This document shows, in pieces, positions 36,687-47,654 of a DNA stretch of 64,000 nucleotides. Origin of the DNA: Holtermannia corniformis. Its lineage: Eukaryota; Basidiomycota; Tremellomycetes; Holtermanniales. The DNA is taken from contig BCIJ01000014.1 of NCBI GenBank assembly GCA_001599935.1, positions 62,001 through 126,000 on the forward strand, written 5' to 3'. The position numbers and the translations under genes are program-made. The notes under the pieces were generated by a model. It saw only the letters and a program-made list of their open reading frames with translations. It ran no database searches and was not told the origin of the DNA. Each line of letters opens with the position of its first letter. Position 1 is the first letter of the stretch.

Positions 36687-38321
36687 CTAGACCCGCGTGG
36701 CGTAGTTGAAGTAGACGGTCAACGCCTGCCGCGAGTAAGCATGTACTTGACGGCACATACCAGACTCACGCAATGAATGGCTTCGTTGCCGATGTCCTTC
36801 AAGCACGCCGTCTTGATCTGCTCATAGACTGGCGCCTTCATGTTCAGCGAGTCAATGATCATTAACTTGCCAGTCTGAGCACAGTCAGACGTGTTCAAGC
36901 CCTATTTGCACGGCTTACATCCGGCATGAGCGTCGTATCCCACTTCATCAGTTCACCGGCGCGACGACCTCTTGGGTCATCACCCCATTGCCAGAGCGGG
37001 ACGTTGTATGCCTCTTGACTGACATCTGTGAATTGAGGCATGGAACGAAGAACGTCCACGTTGTCTCGACCGGCATTACCGTTCTGTCCGCGTGCTGCTG
37101 CGGCCCTTGTATGGTGAGCCCGGAGCGGGGTAAATCGTTGACCACGCACTTGCCGAGGCAGTCTGACCAGGTTGTGATACCTGGTCCTACCTCCATCCAC
37201 TTGTCTTCAGGGACACCGACGAGTGTGAATGGGCAAACAGTCTGCAGCGCGTAAGCCCCATGCGATACCGTGGCAAACTCACCTCGACACTGATCAGATG
37301 ACCGCCCGGCTTGAGGATGCGCGCACACTCGGCAAACAGACCTGTCAGTATGAGCATAATTCTGCCACGGCCATCGCTTGCTGACCGGGCCAGTCTCGGA
37401 TCTGATGATCCGTCAGTGACTGCGTGAAGGGTAAAGAGTAGTACTGACGCCAAGGAATAGCCAGCGGATGTAGATCATAGTGCAGCACGCGTCGGCAAAC
37501 GGCAGACCCTTGGCCGCGTCGTATACGCCGAAGAATGCATTCGGCGGTGCTTCGTTGGCACTCTGGATGGCTGAGCTGATGAGTAATCGGGTGTGCATCG
37601 AGTCCATGAACATACGTGAGAGATCGATGCCAACCACTTCGGCCTTCGGAAACTCTGCCGCCCTGATTGGTCATGTGAGCAAGCGGCTTTCCCTTGCACT
37701 TCAAACTCGCATCTCATTCGTCCTGGTCGCACGCATCAGTGCATAATCAGGCTACACACAGCCACTTACCAAATACCAGTGCCCGTGCCGATGTCGAGAA
37801 TCTTGGCGTCCTGACCCTGCACCGGCATGAGCTGCCTCCACTTATACACACGCATAGACATACCTCTGGACCGATGAAAGACAACATCTTGTCCGTATGG
37901 TTACGATCACCAAGCATGACCTTGAGTCCGTTGTGCTGGATGTTGAGGCGCTGATGATGACGGGGTCAGTAGTGCTTAGGATGGCATGTCGGATTGGTGC
38001 ACTGCTACATGCCTTGATCTCGGTATCATCGGCCGGCAGCTCTGGTGCTGACATCAGTCGCCATTTTGCGATGCAGACGCAAAGCGTACGGTAGTCATCA
38101 CTGCTCGATATCAGCCGACATTGCAGTAGGACTCGTAGCTAGCCCACCTCATCGCATTGTACCGCCTGCCACCGTCCTCTCTGAATCTGACCGACCGTGA
38201 GCTGCCGTCAAGCGTGCGGGCCTTCTTACACTCTGTCATCGAGCGTACTCGTGATGCTGAATGTCGAGAACACTGGGCTCGGCGGGCGTTCGCTGATGCT
38301 GTCGGCGTTGTCAGGCTGCAT
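36687..38321 (-). CDS. LaeA-like SAM methyltransferase, array copy D
   Basis: The start at 38321 gives MQPDNADSISERPPSPVFST. Introns then join FREDGGRRYNAM, SDDYRTLCVCIAKWRLMSAP, ELPADDTEIK and RLNIQHNGLKVMLGDRNHTD. Motif I is KILDIGTGTGIW. Later blocks are VVGIDLSRMFMDS, GVYDAAKGLPFADACCTMIY, ILKPGGHLISVEVS and TLVGVPEDKWMEVGPGITTW. The end is TVYFNYATRV at 36687 after a 45-nt intron. The intron before RLNIQHNG starts with GC instead of GT, while the same intron is GT-AG in the other three copies. It is the most diverged copy, being outermost in the array. Confidence 0.8.
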
Positions 38322-38700
38322 CGTGGTCAAGTCGAGATGTGAGCTTGGTTGGGCTGCACTATGAGGCGGCCAGCCAAAGGCCAAAGGCAGAGTCGGGCGG
38401 TCGGCGGCCGCAAGCCGACAAGCTTGTTACCCCTGACGATCCCTTCGTGCATATCCACCCTGAACAGCAGCATCTCATCTTCCATCGTCCTATCGATCAC
38501 TGTAGTGAGCGACCACGTAGCTGTCTGGATCCAACCATTGGCAGTGCAGACACTGAGCCATCCGCAGCAGAAGAGCGCGTTTCAGCACTGATCGCACGGC
38601 ACGCGGTGTTTCATACCCAAAACCGCGGATCACTCAAAATTCAGGTTGTTGCGGTTCCAAGGTCGATTGTTGGGACGCAGAGCAGCACACCAACGCAGCA
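38322..38700. promoter_or_regulatory. Divergent promoter, copy D / RPA34
   Basis: This 379-bp gap lies between two divergently transcribed genes. No specific element was recognised. Confidence 0.4.
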
Positions 38701-39775
38701 ATGGCGTCAGCAACTTTGAAAAAGTCAAAGAGCAAGAGCAAGGCTGCCGAGGTACCGGCGCCTTTACCTATCTCGGCCGAGGAAGTCCAAGACTCGAGCT
38801 CGAGCGAGGACAGCGAGCCAGACAGCGAGGATGACTTGGACGACCCGGATCGGCTGCTGCCGCGGAGAGAGCTTGTGACTGAGACTGCCGAAGCGGTGGT
38901 ATCTGCTCTTCCGTGAGTTCCTGCTCGGGACGAGTGACTCGTGCTCATCGCATACCGGATCAGAGACTATCAGCCTCCACCTGGGATGCTCGAGGCAAAC
39001 GTGACGAGTGCCTTCAAGGCTTCGCCATTCGAGTGGGACAACCTGCTCGCAGCGCAGCAGGCTGGCAAGGGTGTCGAGCTATGGGCTGTACGGGTACCAG
39101 CCGACGTAAGCCGATGCTCTTGTAGTGAGTTTTATGCTAATCGATGTCTAGCTCAAGCCATCACGATTGGCGAACCTCTCCGTCACCGTCCCACCCGCAT
39201 CATCATCCACTCCGAACCCGCAAGTCAGAGGCTCTCTGTCAACATCGTCTGGCAAGAAGCACTATACCCTCACCCAGGCTGGCGACGCCGAGGTGGAAGG
39301 CGGTGAAGAGATGCGCGGGCTGCGTCTCATGGTACCCCGGTTCAGAAAAGGTGGCAAGCTGTACACAGGTGCGCCCGGTCCTGCTACGATCCAGCAATCC
39401 CTGACCACCACAGCACCCGTCCCAATCAGCCGCCACCTGATCCTCACCCCTTCCCTCACCACACCCGAGCAGCCCGATCACACCCCAGCAGTCAACGCCG
39501 GACCCGCTCCACCACCGCCTAAACGTGCCCAGCCGACTACGCTCATGAAGTTTCGCCACTTTCCCAACGGGTTTCACACCGCTGGTCCAGCATCGGTTGG
39601 CAAGGAGACGGACGCGAGGAGAGAAACTGAAGAGGGTATGGTGAATGGCGGGCTGCATCCAGGCCAAGTGCTAGAGCACGAGAGCTCGCAGCCGAAAGAG
39701 AGTAAGAAGGAGAAGAAGCGGAAGAGCTTGGGCGGGGACAAGGAGGCAAAGAAGGCAAAGAAGAGCAAGGCGTGA
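38701..39775 (+). CDS. RPA34: RNA polymerase I subunit A34.5
   Basis: Three exons encode a protein of about 320 residues. It has an acidic Ser/Asp/Glu stretch near the start (SSSSEDSEPDSEDDLDD) and a beta-rich dimerisation domain (YQPPPGMLEANVTSAFKASP, ELWAVRVPADLKPSRLANLS, then GKKHYTLTQAGDAEVEGGEE). The C-terminal tail is Lys-rich (ESKKEKKRKSLGGDKEAKKA). This order, a compact fold plus a long basic tail, is typical of yeast Rpa34 and human PAF49. The protein dimerises with A49 on RNA polymerase I in the nucleolus. Confidence 0.85.
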
Positions 39776-40126
39776 GGGCACTGGGCGCGGTGACGGTGAT
39801 TGTACGACTAGCATGTATAGACTTTACGACCTACGTTGCTCGTTGGTCATACGATATCCGTCCATGAGTGTGTTCGATGTGCAACTTCAGTGAGCAGCTT
39901 TGGCTCATGCGCGGCCGCCGGGATCGCTTGGGAGTAGGGCTCGACGGCCTGTCGTACTCGCGCGTGAACGTGTCTAGATGGAAGCGCACGCGTGTCATGT
40001 CACCTGCTCGAGGCGATACCTCATGGATTTTGGCTCTGGCAATACACCTCGCATACAGGAGCATGCATGACGAATACAAATGAATCTGCGAGTACAACTA
40101 AAGACTATGCAATGGAATGAAGCAAT
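39776..40126. other. Intergenic between convergent genes
   Basis: A 351-bp 3'-to-3' gap between RPA34 and the unknown gene. Nothing was recognised. Confidence 0.5.
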
Positions 40127-40845
40127 TCAACCGCGGGCGGCCACGTCTTTGAACGTGATACAAAACCCGGTGCGGCCTGCTCCGAGGAACGACGGAGCCC
40201 TCTTGGCTTTGCTACCAGGGCGCGCAACCAACGGCGTGTCAAACTCGACAGAGGGAAAGGGGATGAGGTCGAGTCCGTGGTGCAGACGATCAACCTGGCG
40301 CGGTGTGGCTTGCGATACACGCGTCTCGGAACCTTTTGGCGCCTATCATAGCAGTGAGTGATTGATCGAGCGCACGCGCGTTGACTGACCTCGACCGGAC
40401 TGCCCTTGTTCGGCGCCGGCTGGTTGGAGCAAGCACTGGTCGCGCGGGGAGTTCCGATAGCCTGAGATGCCTCTGTTACGACGGGATCGCGCTTGATGGT
40501 CTGAGCGACACGCTCGGCCGCCTGCTGGATCTACAAGCCTGTTAGAACGCGTTGTAACAACGGTATGCAACGCACCTTGGAGCAGGGCGGTTTGGAATCT
40601 CCGGCACCGACATCGGGCAAACCCTAGAAATGTCAGTGTCGTTGAAATGCTGCAAAACTACCCACTTGAGCGTCATCCAGGCGAGGCGTGGCCACAACGG
40701 TCGTTGCTCCTGAGACAGACGAGTCGTCGGAGGCCGAGTCGTCGGACACGTAGGTACACCCGCAGGCAAACGCAAGCACGTCACCGTCGTCTCGAGAAGG
40801 GTGTTCGGGGTGGTCGACAATGTCAGTGAGCATTGGGGTAAGCAT
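40127..40845 (-). CDS. Hypothetical protein with a conserved-looking C-terminus
   Basis: Four exons joined at short introns give about 200 residues. The start MLTPMLTDIVDHPEHPSRDD leads into an acidic Ser/Asp part with CGCTYVSDDSASDDSSVSG. The middle is helical (IQQAAERVAQTIKRDPVVTE), and the end runs LIPFPSVEFDTPLVARPGSK then FLGAGRTGFCITFKDVAARG. That last block, with aromatic and glycine anchors, looks like a domain under constraint, but no family is recognised. An upstream exon starting MYKLGTLSCIPCPTATNPHF near 40970 is possible, but its frame does not join with the visible splice sites. Confidence 0.6.
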
Positions 40846-41122
40846 CGTGAGGGCTGAACCGTCAGCGGGGCGCCGTGGTAGAGCGGAGGACGACTCACTT
40901 GAAATGTGGGTTGGTTGCAGTGGGGCACGGAATGCAAGACAGGGTCCCCAATTTGTACATCGGCGCGCCGACGTGGTCAGCCCGAGACACTCGGCTCGTC
41001 AATGTCGCTTGCCACCCGGACGCGATTTCAGGGACCGGCTGGTGACATATGACATGACCTGTAGATCATCGCATCCCTCGCTGTGCTGTACATGTGGACA
41101 AACCCCTAGGCACGTAGTGATC

Positions 41123-42377
41123 TCACCCCCGGATGTCCCGACCGGAGATCGCCCCCACGCGCCGATCACTCCCTCCGCGTCGCTCTTGGTCCCTCGCGAT
41201 CGCCCACCGGCGCTCTTGACGACGCACGTCACGTTCGACCTGCTCGTCAAGTTGCCTGATCCGAGCCATCGTCTCGTCGGACCATTGGCGATTTGAGCCG
41301 TTGAGAGCGTCTTTGGTCACCTGGCCGACAATCTTGCCGATAAGGTCGCAGGTGCCGCGGTCCCAACCGACACCATGAAGTTCCATCTCGCGGATACCCT
41401 GCTCGACACCCGGTAGATCGCGGAAGCTTTCCCAACGCGTAATGAGCGCCTCGTTGTAGGCCAGGGAGAGACAACCCTGAAGGTACGACTCTAGGGACAG
41501 TGTTTTGGCGTACTGGAACAGAGCGAGGGCCAGATGAGGATTGTGAAAGGTCGTACGTGAAATGTTAAGTAGATGGGCGAGGACATGGGGGTATGTCGAC
41601 GGATAGGTAGTGTCATCTGTCGACTTTGCATCCGAAGTCGAGCGCGGAGTGAAGACTCGTCGCCGCGCCCAATCGACCAAGTCCACATCCGTCTGTAGGC
41701 TTGCCATCTCCTCCTTGAGCCGATCCATCTCTTCGGCCACCTTGTCTCGTTCTTCCGAGCGCACGCCAACACCAAACCCGGCGGTTGGCCCCCGGCGCTG
41801 GCCTACATTCGGCCCAAACGGCGACACCCTGTCTGTTGGCGGGGTCACGCCCGATGATTCCAAGTCGCGCCAGATTGCTTCCAGGACCTCGTTGAAAACG
41901 GCACCCTCGTGGGGTGTCATGCCTTGACCACGGCGCCGGGACGATGTAGTGCCGCGCAATTTTCGCACCGGCGGCGCTCGCGGTGCAGACGCCGTGCGGG
42001 CAGTACGGTCCGTAAGCCAAGCTGGAGGGTGAGACCTACAGAGTCAGATGGGATCTCGCAAGCGTGACAACTTACCGACGGGCCTCGACATGTTCGCCCG
42101 AGCCAAACAGATCGGAGAAATCGGCGCCAGTGTCAGGACGTCCACTGATTGATCAGCACGAGCTCGACCGGTCAGTGAGTACTCACGGCTGTTTGACAGC
42201 ATCCAGCAAGTCTTCGAACGCTCTTCGGTTGTCGTCTGTAGAGTTGGCCAACTCGGATACCCCTGAATCACCCCCAGGTTGATGCGTGCTTGAGTTGCGA
42301 CTGGAGGGGCCAGGGACGCAGAGTCGAGCCATGATCGGTCGTAAACGAGACGTTGCTCTGCACAAAGAACCGGACAT
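41123..42377 (-). CDS. Mitochondrial Mtf2-domain protein
   Basis: The upstream ATG at 42377 is chosen because it gives MSGSLCRATSRLRPIMARLC, a mitochondrial-targeting type of start. Introns of about 42 and 39 nt join the acidic linker (DLLDAVKQPGRPDTGADFSD) to a long exon. That exon carries GMTPHEGAVFNEVLEAIWRD and a helical region ending AKTLSLESYLQGCLSLAYNE, then WESFRDLPGVEQGIREMELH. This C-terminal part fits the Mtf2-like domain of fungal proteins needed for expression of mitochondrial genes. The exact molecular role is inferred. Confidence 0.72.
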
Positions 42378-42565
42378 GTCGAGCTGGGATAGATACCAGG
42401 TCCAACGCTCAAGTCTACGTTGCTCAAGCTAGAAATGACATGGTGCGGTTGGTCCCCCCCACTTAGGCTCCTCGAGTTCTCCAGATCAGATTCGGTCGCT
42501 CTGCACAAAATGGATATGATACATGCTTGCGTTTACTACAATAATGCTGATGCGATTGCTGTTAT

Positions 42566-44097
42566 TCACAAACCGACCATACGGCCGAGCTGGTTCAGCT
42601 GACGCTGATCCTCGCCCCACTTGCGCGGGCCGAAGTGGTGCGCGTCGTCGGGCGAGGGCGAGTAACGACCGTTGTCGAGAGCCATGCGGAGCGGCGGCAG
42701 CGTAATGCCAGAGCCGAGATGGCCTTCGTGAGACAATGGGTCGTTCATGATACCCGCGATACCGATCCGTGCGCGAGGCGCGACAAGGTCGGGTGCGGGT
42801 GAGCCGGGTCGCGAGTGTGAGTCGCGCGCGGCGGAGATGGACGGATAGGAGGAGAAGGGCGGAGCGTACGATGAACGCACGGGTTCCTCGTGAGCGTGAG
42901 GGTTGCTAACGGTGACACTCGGCGGCGTATCCCGCGGAGGATAGGTCTGAGGCTGCCGGTCTGCCCAGTGCTCGTACGAGCCTTGATGAGGGTGCTCAAA
43001 GGCATAGTGGGAGCCATTCGTACTGCTGGGTGACGGAAGGTAATTTGAGCTCGAGGATGGGAGAGCCGGCGGAAAGCCAGCGGGCCGAGCTGAACGATAC
43101 GGATGGTAGCGATCATTGTCTGCCGCGGGGGGCGAAACATGTCCTGGGGAAGCTGCTGGCCCTGGCGTTGGATAATAGGGGTAGCCTGGGGTGACAGCGC
43201 GCGGTGGCTGGGGCACAGGCGAGTGGCCTCCCTGATTGGTACGAGCGGGTCCACCAGGATATTGATTTTGGTGGATCTGAGGCATTGGGGTTGCACTAGC
43301 GGGGCGCGAGCCATTGTTGGCCACAGGGACCTGCAACTGCGGCTTGTTCTGCTTGGAAACGCCCTCATTGTCTTGACGCTGCTCCCAGTCTGGCCAGACA
43401 CCTGGCATGATCTTGACATAGGCCAGATGAGGCAGTTGGTGCGGCAGCGGCAAGGCAGCATAACCAGGATCAGACTGTTGGTCAGCAACGCTCGAGGGAA
43501 CACGGTGTACACACCTTGCAGCTATAGGCGACGACATGGAATTTCTTGACACGGCCAGTGACGGGGTGCGCCATGCTCGTGCTGTAGGTCTGCTTGACGA
43601 GACCGGCTTTGCGGTTCGATCGCGGGGGTGAGTCATTCGGTGTCTTGCTGGGCGAGTTGCGGCTGGACGGTGGCGGCGACGCAGACGTTGAGCTGAAAGG
43701 GTGAGCCCGAGCTGACGCATGCGATTGCCACCTACTCGTGTCGACCGCTCGCGCCGCCTTCCACTTCGCGATAGACCAGGAACCCTCCACCGCCGACACG
43801 ACTGGCACCCCACCGCCTTCCGTCTGTCCACCGGCGCATGTTGGTCTCCTCTTCCTCCCAAACCCAGACCGTACCCGGTCGAATCATGGCACGCTCATGG
43901 CCTGTCAATCGGCGCGTGACGCGCGGAATGAGACCCAGGCGGACTGATTCGAGGATATGGATGGCGTCGGCGGGCGATCGAAGCAGACACTGAGCGGCGG
44001 GTTGCTGGGTTGATGACGAGGGGTACATCCGTAGCATGCTAGGATGCGTCGGCTGATAGGCCGGGTCGTGGTACTGATCAGCCGTAGCCGTCTGCAT
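42566..44097 (-). CDS. WOPR-domain transcription regulator (Wor1/Gti1 type)
   Basis: The protein starts MQTATADQYHDPAYQPTHPS. The first WOPR box has LLRSPADAIHILESVRLGLI, GTVWVWEEEETNMRRWTDGR and RWGASRVGGGGFLVYREVEG. The second box has GLVKQTYSTSMAHPVTGRVK and KKFHVVAYSCK. A long Pro/Ser/Tyr-rich tail follows, ending LNQLGRMVGL. WOPR proteins bind DNA and switch morphology and developmental programmes (Candida Wor1, Histoplasma Ryp1, fission yeast Gti1 and Pac2). Upstream ATGs exist in the same frame, but 44097 gives the usual Wor1-like start. A long 0.9-kb upstream region suggests complex control. Confidence 0.9.
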
Positions 44098-44979
44098 GTT
44101 GATGGTCAGCGACCCAATGGCGCGATCGAATGTTGAAAGCGACAGGCAGAGCGCTTGGCTTACCCGTAAGCTTGTCACAGCAGAATGCTCCCGCAGCGAA
44201 AAACGACTGCGGCGGAGGTATGCTTGTTCCGTGTCCGAGATCGCAGGTGCGGTACTGTAGGCTGTGAACGGGCAAGGCTGGGGCGCGGGCGCACGTCACT
44301 GCCGCTTGCAGTCAAGACCGCGACGCCTCGCAAAAAGGAACTGTCAAGATGACGGCTGCCATTGGCCGGCACCTCGAATAATAACCTTATCTTGCCCGCG
44401 CTTATACTTACACTTTATTAAGCAGGGGCTCACCATGCATCGGCCGTGGATGCGCGCGGATCATCCGCCGGAAGGCCCACGGCTCATCCCACCATGGTCC
44501 TTCCAAGGAAGCTGCAAACACTTTGGCTGCAGCCTACGCGGTCTCCGGTGCCAACGACTGCGAGCCCTCGTCAAGATCGCCACTGCACGCCGCCAGCCGC
44601 GGCCGCCGATTCTCTCGGATTCGTTCCTAAAGCCGAGGCCAGTCGCGTGCGCCTGCGTGTCAGGACCAAGCTTCAACTGAGCGATCTTCAAACAGACCCC
44701 GTTCGCTTAGCTGGCGCCCGTACGAGACTGCGCAGAGGCCGACCAAAGCTAGCGAACGCCCCTCTCGACATGGCTCAACGAGCTTGCGGCCCAAGTGCGG
44801 CGATCTCGTCAAACGCCACGCACACGAGATCGGATAACCATAACCTGATCGAGCATGCACGGGATGACGATACCGAGCCGGAGCGGCGACTGGTCGGCTC
44901 CGTTTCACCTCCACCTACAGACCTCCACTTGGCGCGCGCTAGACATGTCTAAGCGCCAGCGATCGCTGCGGTAACGACC
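44098..44979. promoter_or_regulatory. Long divergent promoter, WOPR gene / CLYBL-like gene
   Basis: This 882-bp stretch lies between two genes transcribed in opposite directions. It has frames of 80-170 codons on both strands but none with family features or splice support. A TTATACTTACACTTTATT stretch near 44402 is the only AT-rich core. Confidence 0.4.
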
Positions 44980-46353
44980 ATGTGGACAAGCAACGCCCTG
45001 CTTGGCGTCAACGGCGGAGTTCACCTCGCCGCTCCGCGGCTCAGGCGGGCGATGCAATACGGTGTGTGGCACAGGCATCAGGGGCAAGACTGCTGACGCA
45101 GCAGTGCCGGGCGCCAACCAGCGAATGCTCGCAAAGGCAAGCACGTCCCCGGCCGACTGCATTGCGTACGATCTTGAGGACAGCGTCGCACTTGGTGCCA
45201 AGAGTGAAGCCAGGCAAAGAGTCGCTGACCTCTTGGACGTGAATGCCAACTGATGCCGCGTGACGCAAGCGATCTGACCTGTCGGATAGGGGAACGATTT
45301 GCCGAAGGGCGAGCGTTTGGTCCGTATCAATGACCTGAGCACTGCATTCGCCGAGGAGGATCTCAGAATCATTGTTCGTTGTGTCGTGCTGACGGTACTG
45401 TGCTGATGCTGGATTAGCTCAAGACTCGACATGTCGAAGCGATCGCATTGCCAAAGACCGATAGCCCGGATCAGGTTGCCTATCTGATATCGCAGATTAA
45501 ACGTCATGCACCGCTGCACAAGCAGACCGGGCGTCAGCAGGCCATCAAGATCATTGCGATGATCGAGACTGCGCGGGCGGTCGTTGACATCAAGGCGATT
45601 GCAACTGCAGGAAAGGGACACCTCGATGCTTTGCTGGTCAGTGTGTTGGCAGAGCGACTGGTTGAACGTTGATCCTGTATCAGTTTGGCGCAGAAGACTG
45701 TAAGCGGCCGCGAACCTCCAGACGACAATTAAAGTCCGCTGTAGACTGCGCAGATGCCGGCGTTCAACGTACTGCGTCGTTGACCGAGCTGCTGTACCCA
45801 CGTTCGAGGGTCGCCGTCACAGCACGGGCGTACGGGCTACAAGCCATCGACCTTGTAAGTCTACACTAGACAAGTTGGTGGGTCGCTCAGCGTGAAACAG
45901 GTCTGTCAACTGCACAAAGCTCCAGACGTGCTCCGACGCGAATGCGCAGATGGGCGGCGACTCGGCTTCACAGGCAAGGTGGGATACGCTCACAGCGTCG
46001 GATGTGGCTGACGACGTGCAGCAAGTGATTCACCCCGCCCAAGTCGACATTGTACACGACATGTACAGTCCAAGTCCCGAGCGTGTGTTCCCTGCATGAT
46101 CTTGGCTGTCGTAGTGCTGATGCTCGCAGAGATCACATACGCAACACGCGTGCTCAAAGCCGCACAAATACACTCAGTGTCTGGCAAGGGTGCATTCGAG
46201 CTTGATGGCAAGATGGTCGATGTGCCGGTCGTCAGACAGGTCGGTTGCTCAATTGGCATTCCGCAGGCTGACGTAGCCTAGGCGCAAAAGGTCGTAGAGC
46301 AGGCACAGATGGCATGCTTGAACATACCCAACCTCGACGGAGACGAATTGTAA
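44980..46353 (+). CDS. CitE-like lyase (CLYBL/citramalyl-CoA lyase type)
   Basis: Nine short exons stay in frame from MWTSNALLGVNGGVHLAAPR (targeting-type start, no acidic residues) to NIPNLDGDEL. The HpcH/CitE barrel is clear: YAVPGANQRMLAKASTSPAD, CIAYDLEDSVALGAKSEARQ, GERLVRINDL, AIALPKTDSPDQV, IIAMIETARAVVDI, LLFGAEDYAGVQR, GRRLGFTGKQVIHPAQVDIV and GKGAFELDGKMVDVPVV. The acidic residues that hold Mg2+ (E in MIETA, D in GAEDY) are present. Human CLYBL cleaves citramalyl-CoA in mitochondria and protects B12 metabolism. The same substrate here is inferred. Confidence 0.87.
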
Positions 46354-47129
46354 CATGCATCAAGTTGATTGTGCATCCGGTGGAGTCTCTTGACTCGTCC
46401 CTGCATCGTTCATCACCGCGAGTGCGGCCGCGGCAACTCGCTACGCCCCAAAATGAGCGGTTGATGGTGACGGTCGAGGCGCAATGGCCGCGCACCGGCA
46501 TGCATAACGAGGGCCATGCTCGTGTTGGGGTCACAACGGTGGTGATGTCTTCGAGTTGAATACCCAACCAGCTCCAGTCACACAACGCCCCTGTACCGCG
46601 GCGGGGTATGGCACCTTACATCGACAAGGCATGAAGACCCAGCGATATCATCTTGGTGGCGAGTTTGGTGAGTACGAGTAAACGGCTCTACGATCTCGTA
46701 CCACATGCCTAGCCAAGGCGTCATGCGCACTAGCACCGTAGTCCAGAAACACCTTTACAAGCCGATAGCATAATGACCTGGTATGTACAATTCTCCCAGC
46801 GCCTTCTACAAAATCACCGAGCAGCGCTTTAGGTGCCTCGGACAGTGCTTGTGCGAGCTCCTGATGACAACCGTGTCACCGGCTTCGCGCCCGCAGTCGC
46901 CGATGCGGTTCGGGATCGGCTCCCCGCGTGACGTGCTGTAGTTCTCGAGCACTCGTGAACCGACTGCGTGGGCCGAGAGGACATACGTTTGGCATCTGCC
47001 GACATTAGCTCAACAATATGTGAAGATGGCCTACCCATACTATTGACTGGACCTCGCCAGTGATCAGGCGCCATTCGTAGGGGTAGACGACACGGAAAGA
47101 TCGCCGAATGACAGCCACAGAAACAGCCG
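46354..47129. other. Intergenic, nothing recognised
   Basis: A 776-bp stretch lies between the CitE-like gene and the 3' end of the U6 gene. Frames on both strands are short and do not chain through introns. Confidence 0.5.
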
Positions 47130-47133
47130 AAAA

Positions 47134-47255
47134 AAAATATTAGCTGTTCAAAGAACAGCTATCACTCCAGAATTAATGTGTCATCCTTATACAGGGGCAA
47201 TGCTAATCTTCTCTGTATCGTTCCAATATTATCTTATGTCCCGCCGAAGCGGGAC
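47134..47255 (-). ncRNA. U6: U6 spliceosomal snRNA
   Basis: Read on the minus strand, a 5' stem-loop GTCCCGCTTCGGCGGGAC is followed by TTGGAACGATACAGAGAAGA, the invariant ACAGAGA box and AGC triad (GATTAGC). The internal stem-loop is TTGCCCCTGTATAAGGATGA. The 3' end runs into a T-run (47130-47137), as expected for RNA polymerase III. No intron interrupts the core. The part that pairs with U2 differs from the usual sequence (GGAGTGAT instead of GAAGCGTT), and a perfect 8-bp hairpin (AGCTGTTC-TTT-GAACAGCT, 47142-47160) precedes the terminator. Confidence 0.95.
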
Positions 47256-47654
47256 GATAGGCAAGGAGCGTTTGGCATATAAACGACAAGATGAAACGGT
47301 CGATCGTGATACAAAAATCACGATCCGCGGATGATTTTCCACGTGACCAAGCTTTAGAGTGATTGGACCTTGGGCTGCTGGTCGGAGGGTTCCATGCAGT
47401 TGAACAAGGAAGCGAATGAGCTCAGGTTTTGTTCAGGGTTTACAATCGGCGTCAAATGTAGTTGCATCTATACGTGTGTCATATTGAGCCAAGGAGGTCA
47501 CCAACAAGGGGATCAAACGGAAGAGGAAGCAGAGCGGCGCCGAAGCAGGCCCCGATCACGTGGTCAAATTCTGCTAGCGAGTCTTGCTAGGTCCGCTAGC
47601 AGTCAGGCAGGTCCATTGCATCGTCTGTTTTCTCGACGGACCCACCCCAACCTC
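47256..47654. promoter_or_regulatory. Divergent region U6 / EME1
   Basis: This 399-bp stretch lies between the U6 5' end and the EME1 start. It holds the U6 TATA box and presumably the EME1 promoter. An upstream EME1 exon is also possible, since a frame is open from about 47370. Confidence 0.4.
47276..47283 (-). promoter_or_regulatory. TATA box of the U6 gene
   Basis: The minus-strand sequence TTTATATG lies about 21-28 bp upstream of the U6 5' end, the usual place for the TATA element of RNA polymerase III U6 promoters. Confidence 0.7.

Noticed and set aside
44446..44952. Plus-strand frame of 168 codons upstream of the CitE-like gene
   Set aside because: It is low-complexity and Arg/Pro-rich, with no homologous pattern, and lies in a GC-rich divergent promoter.
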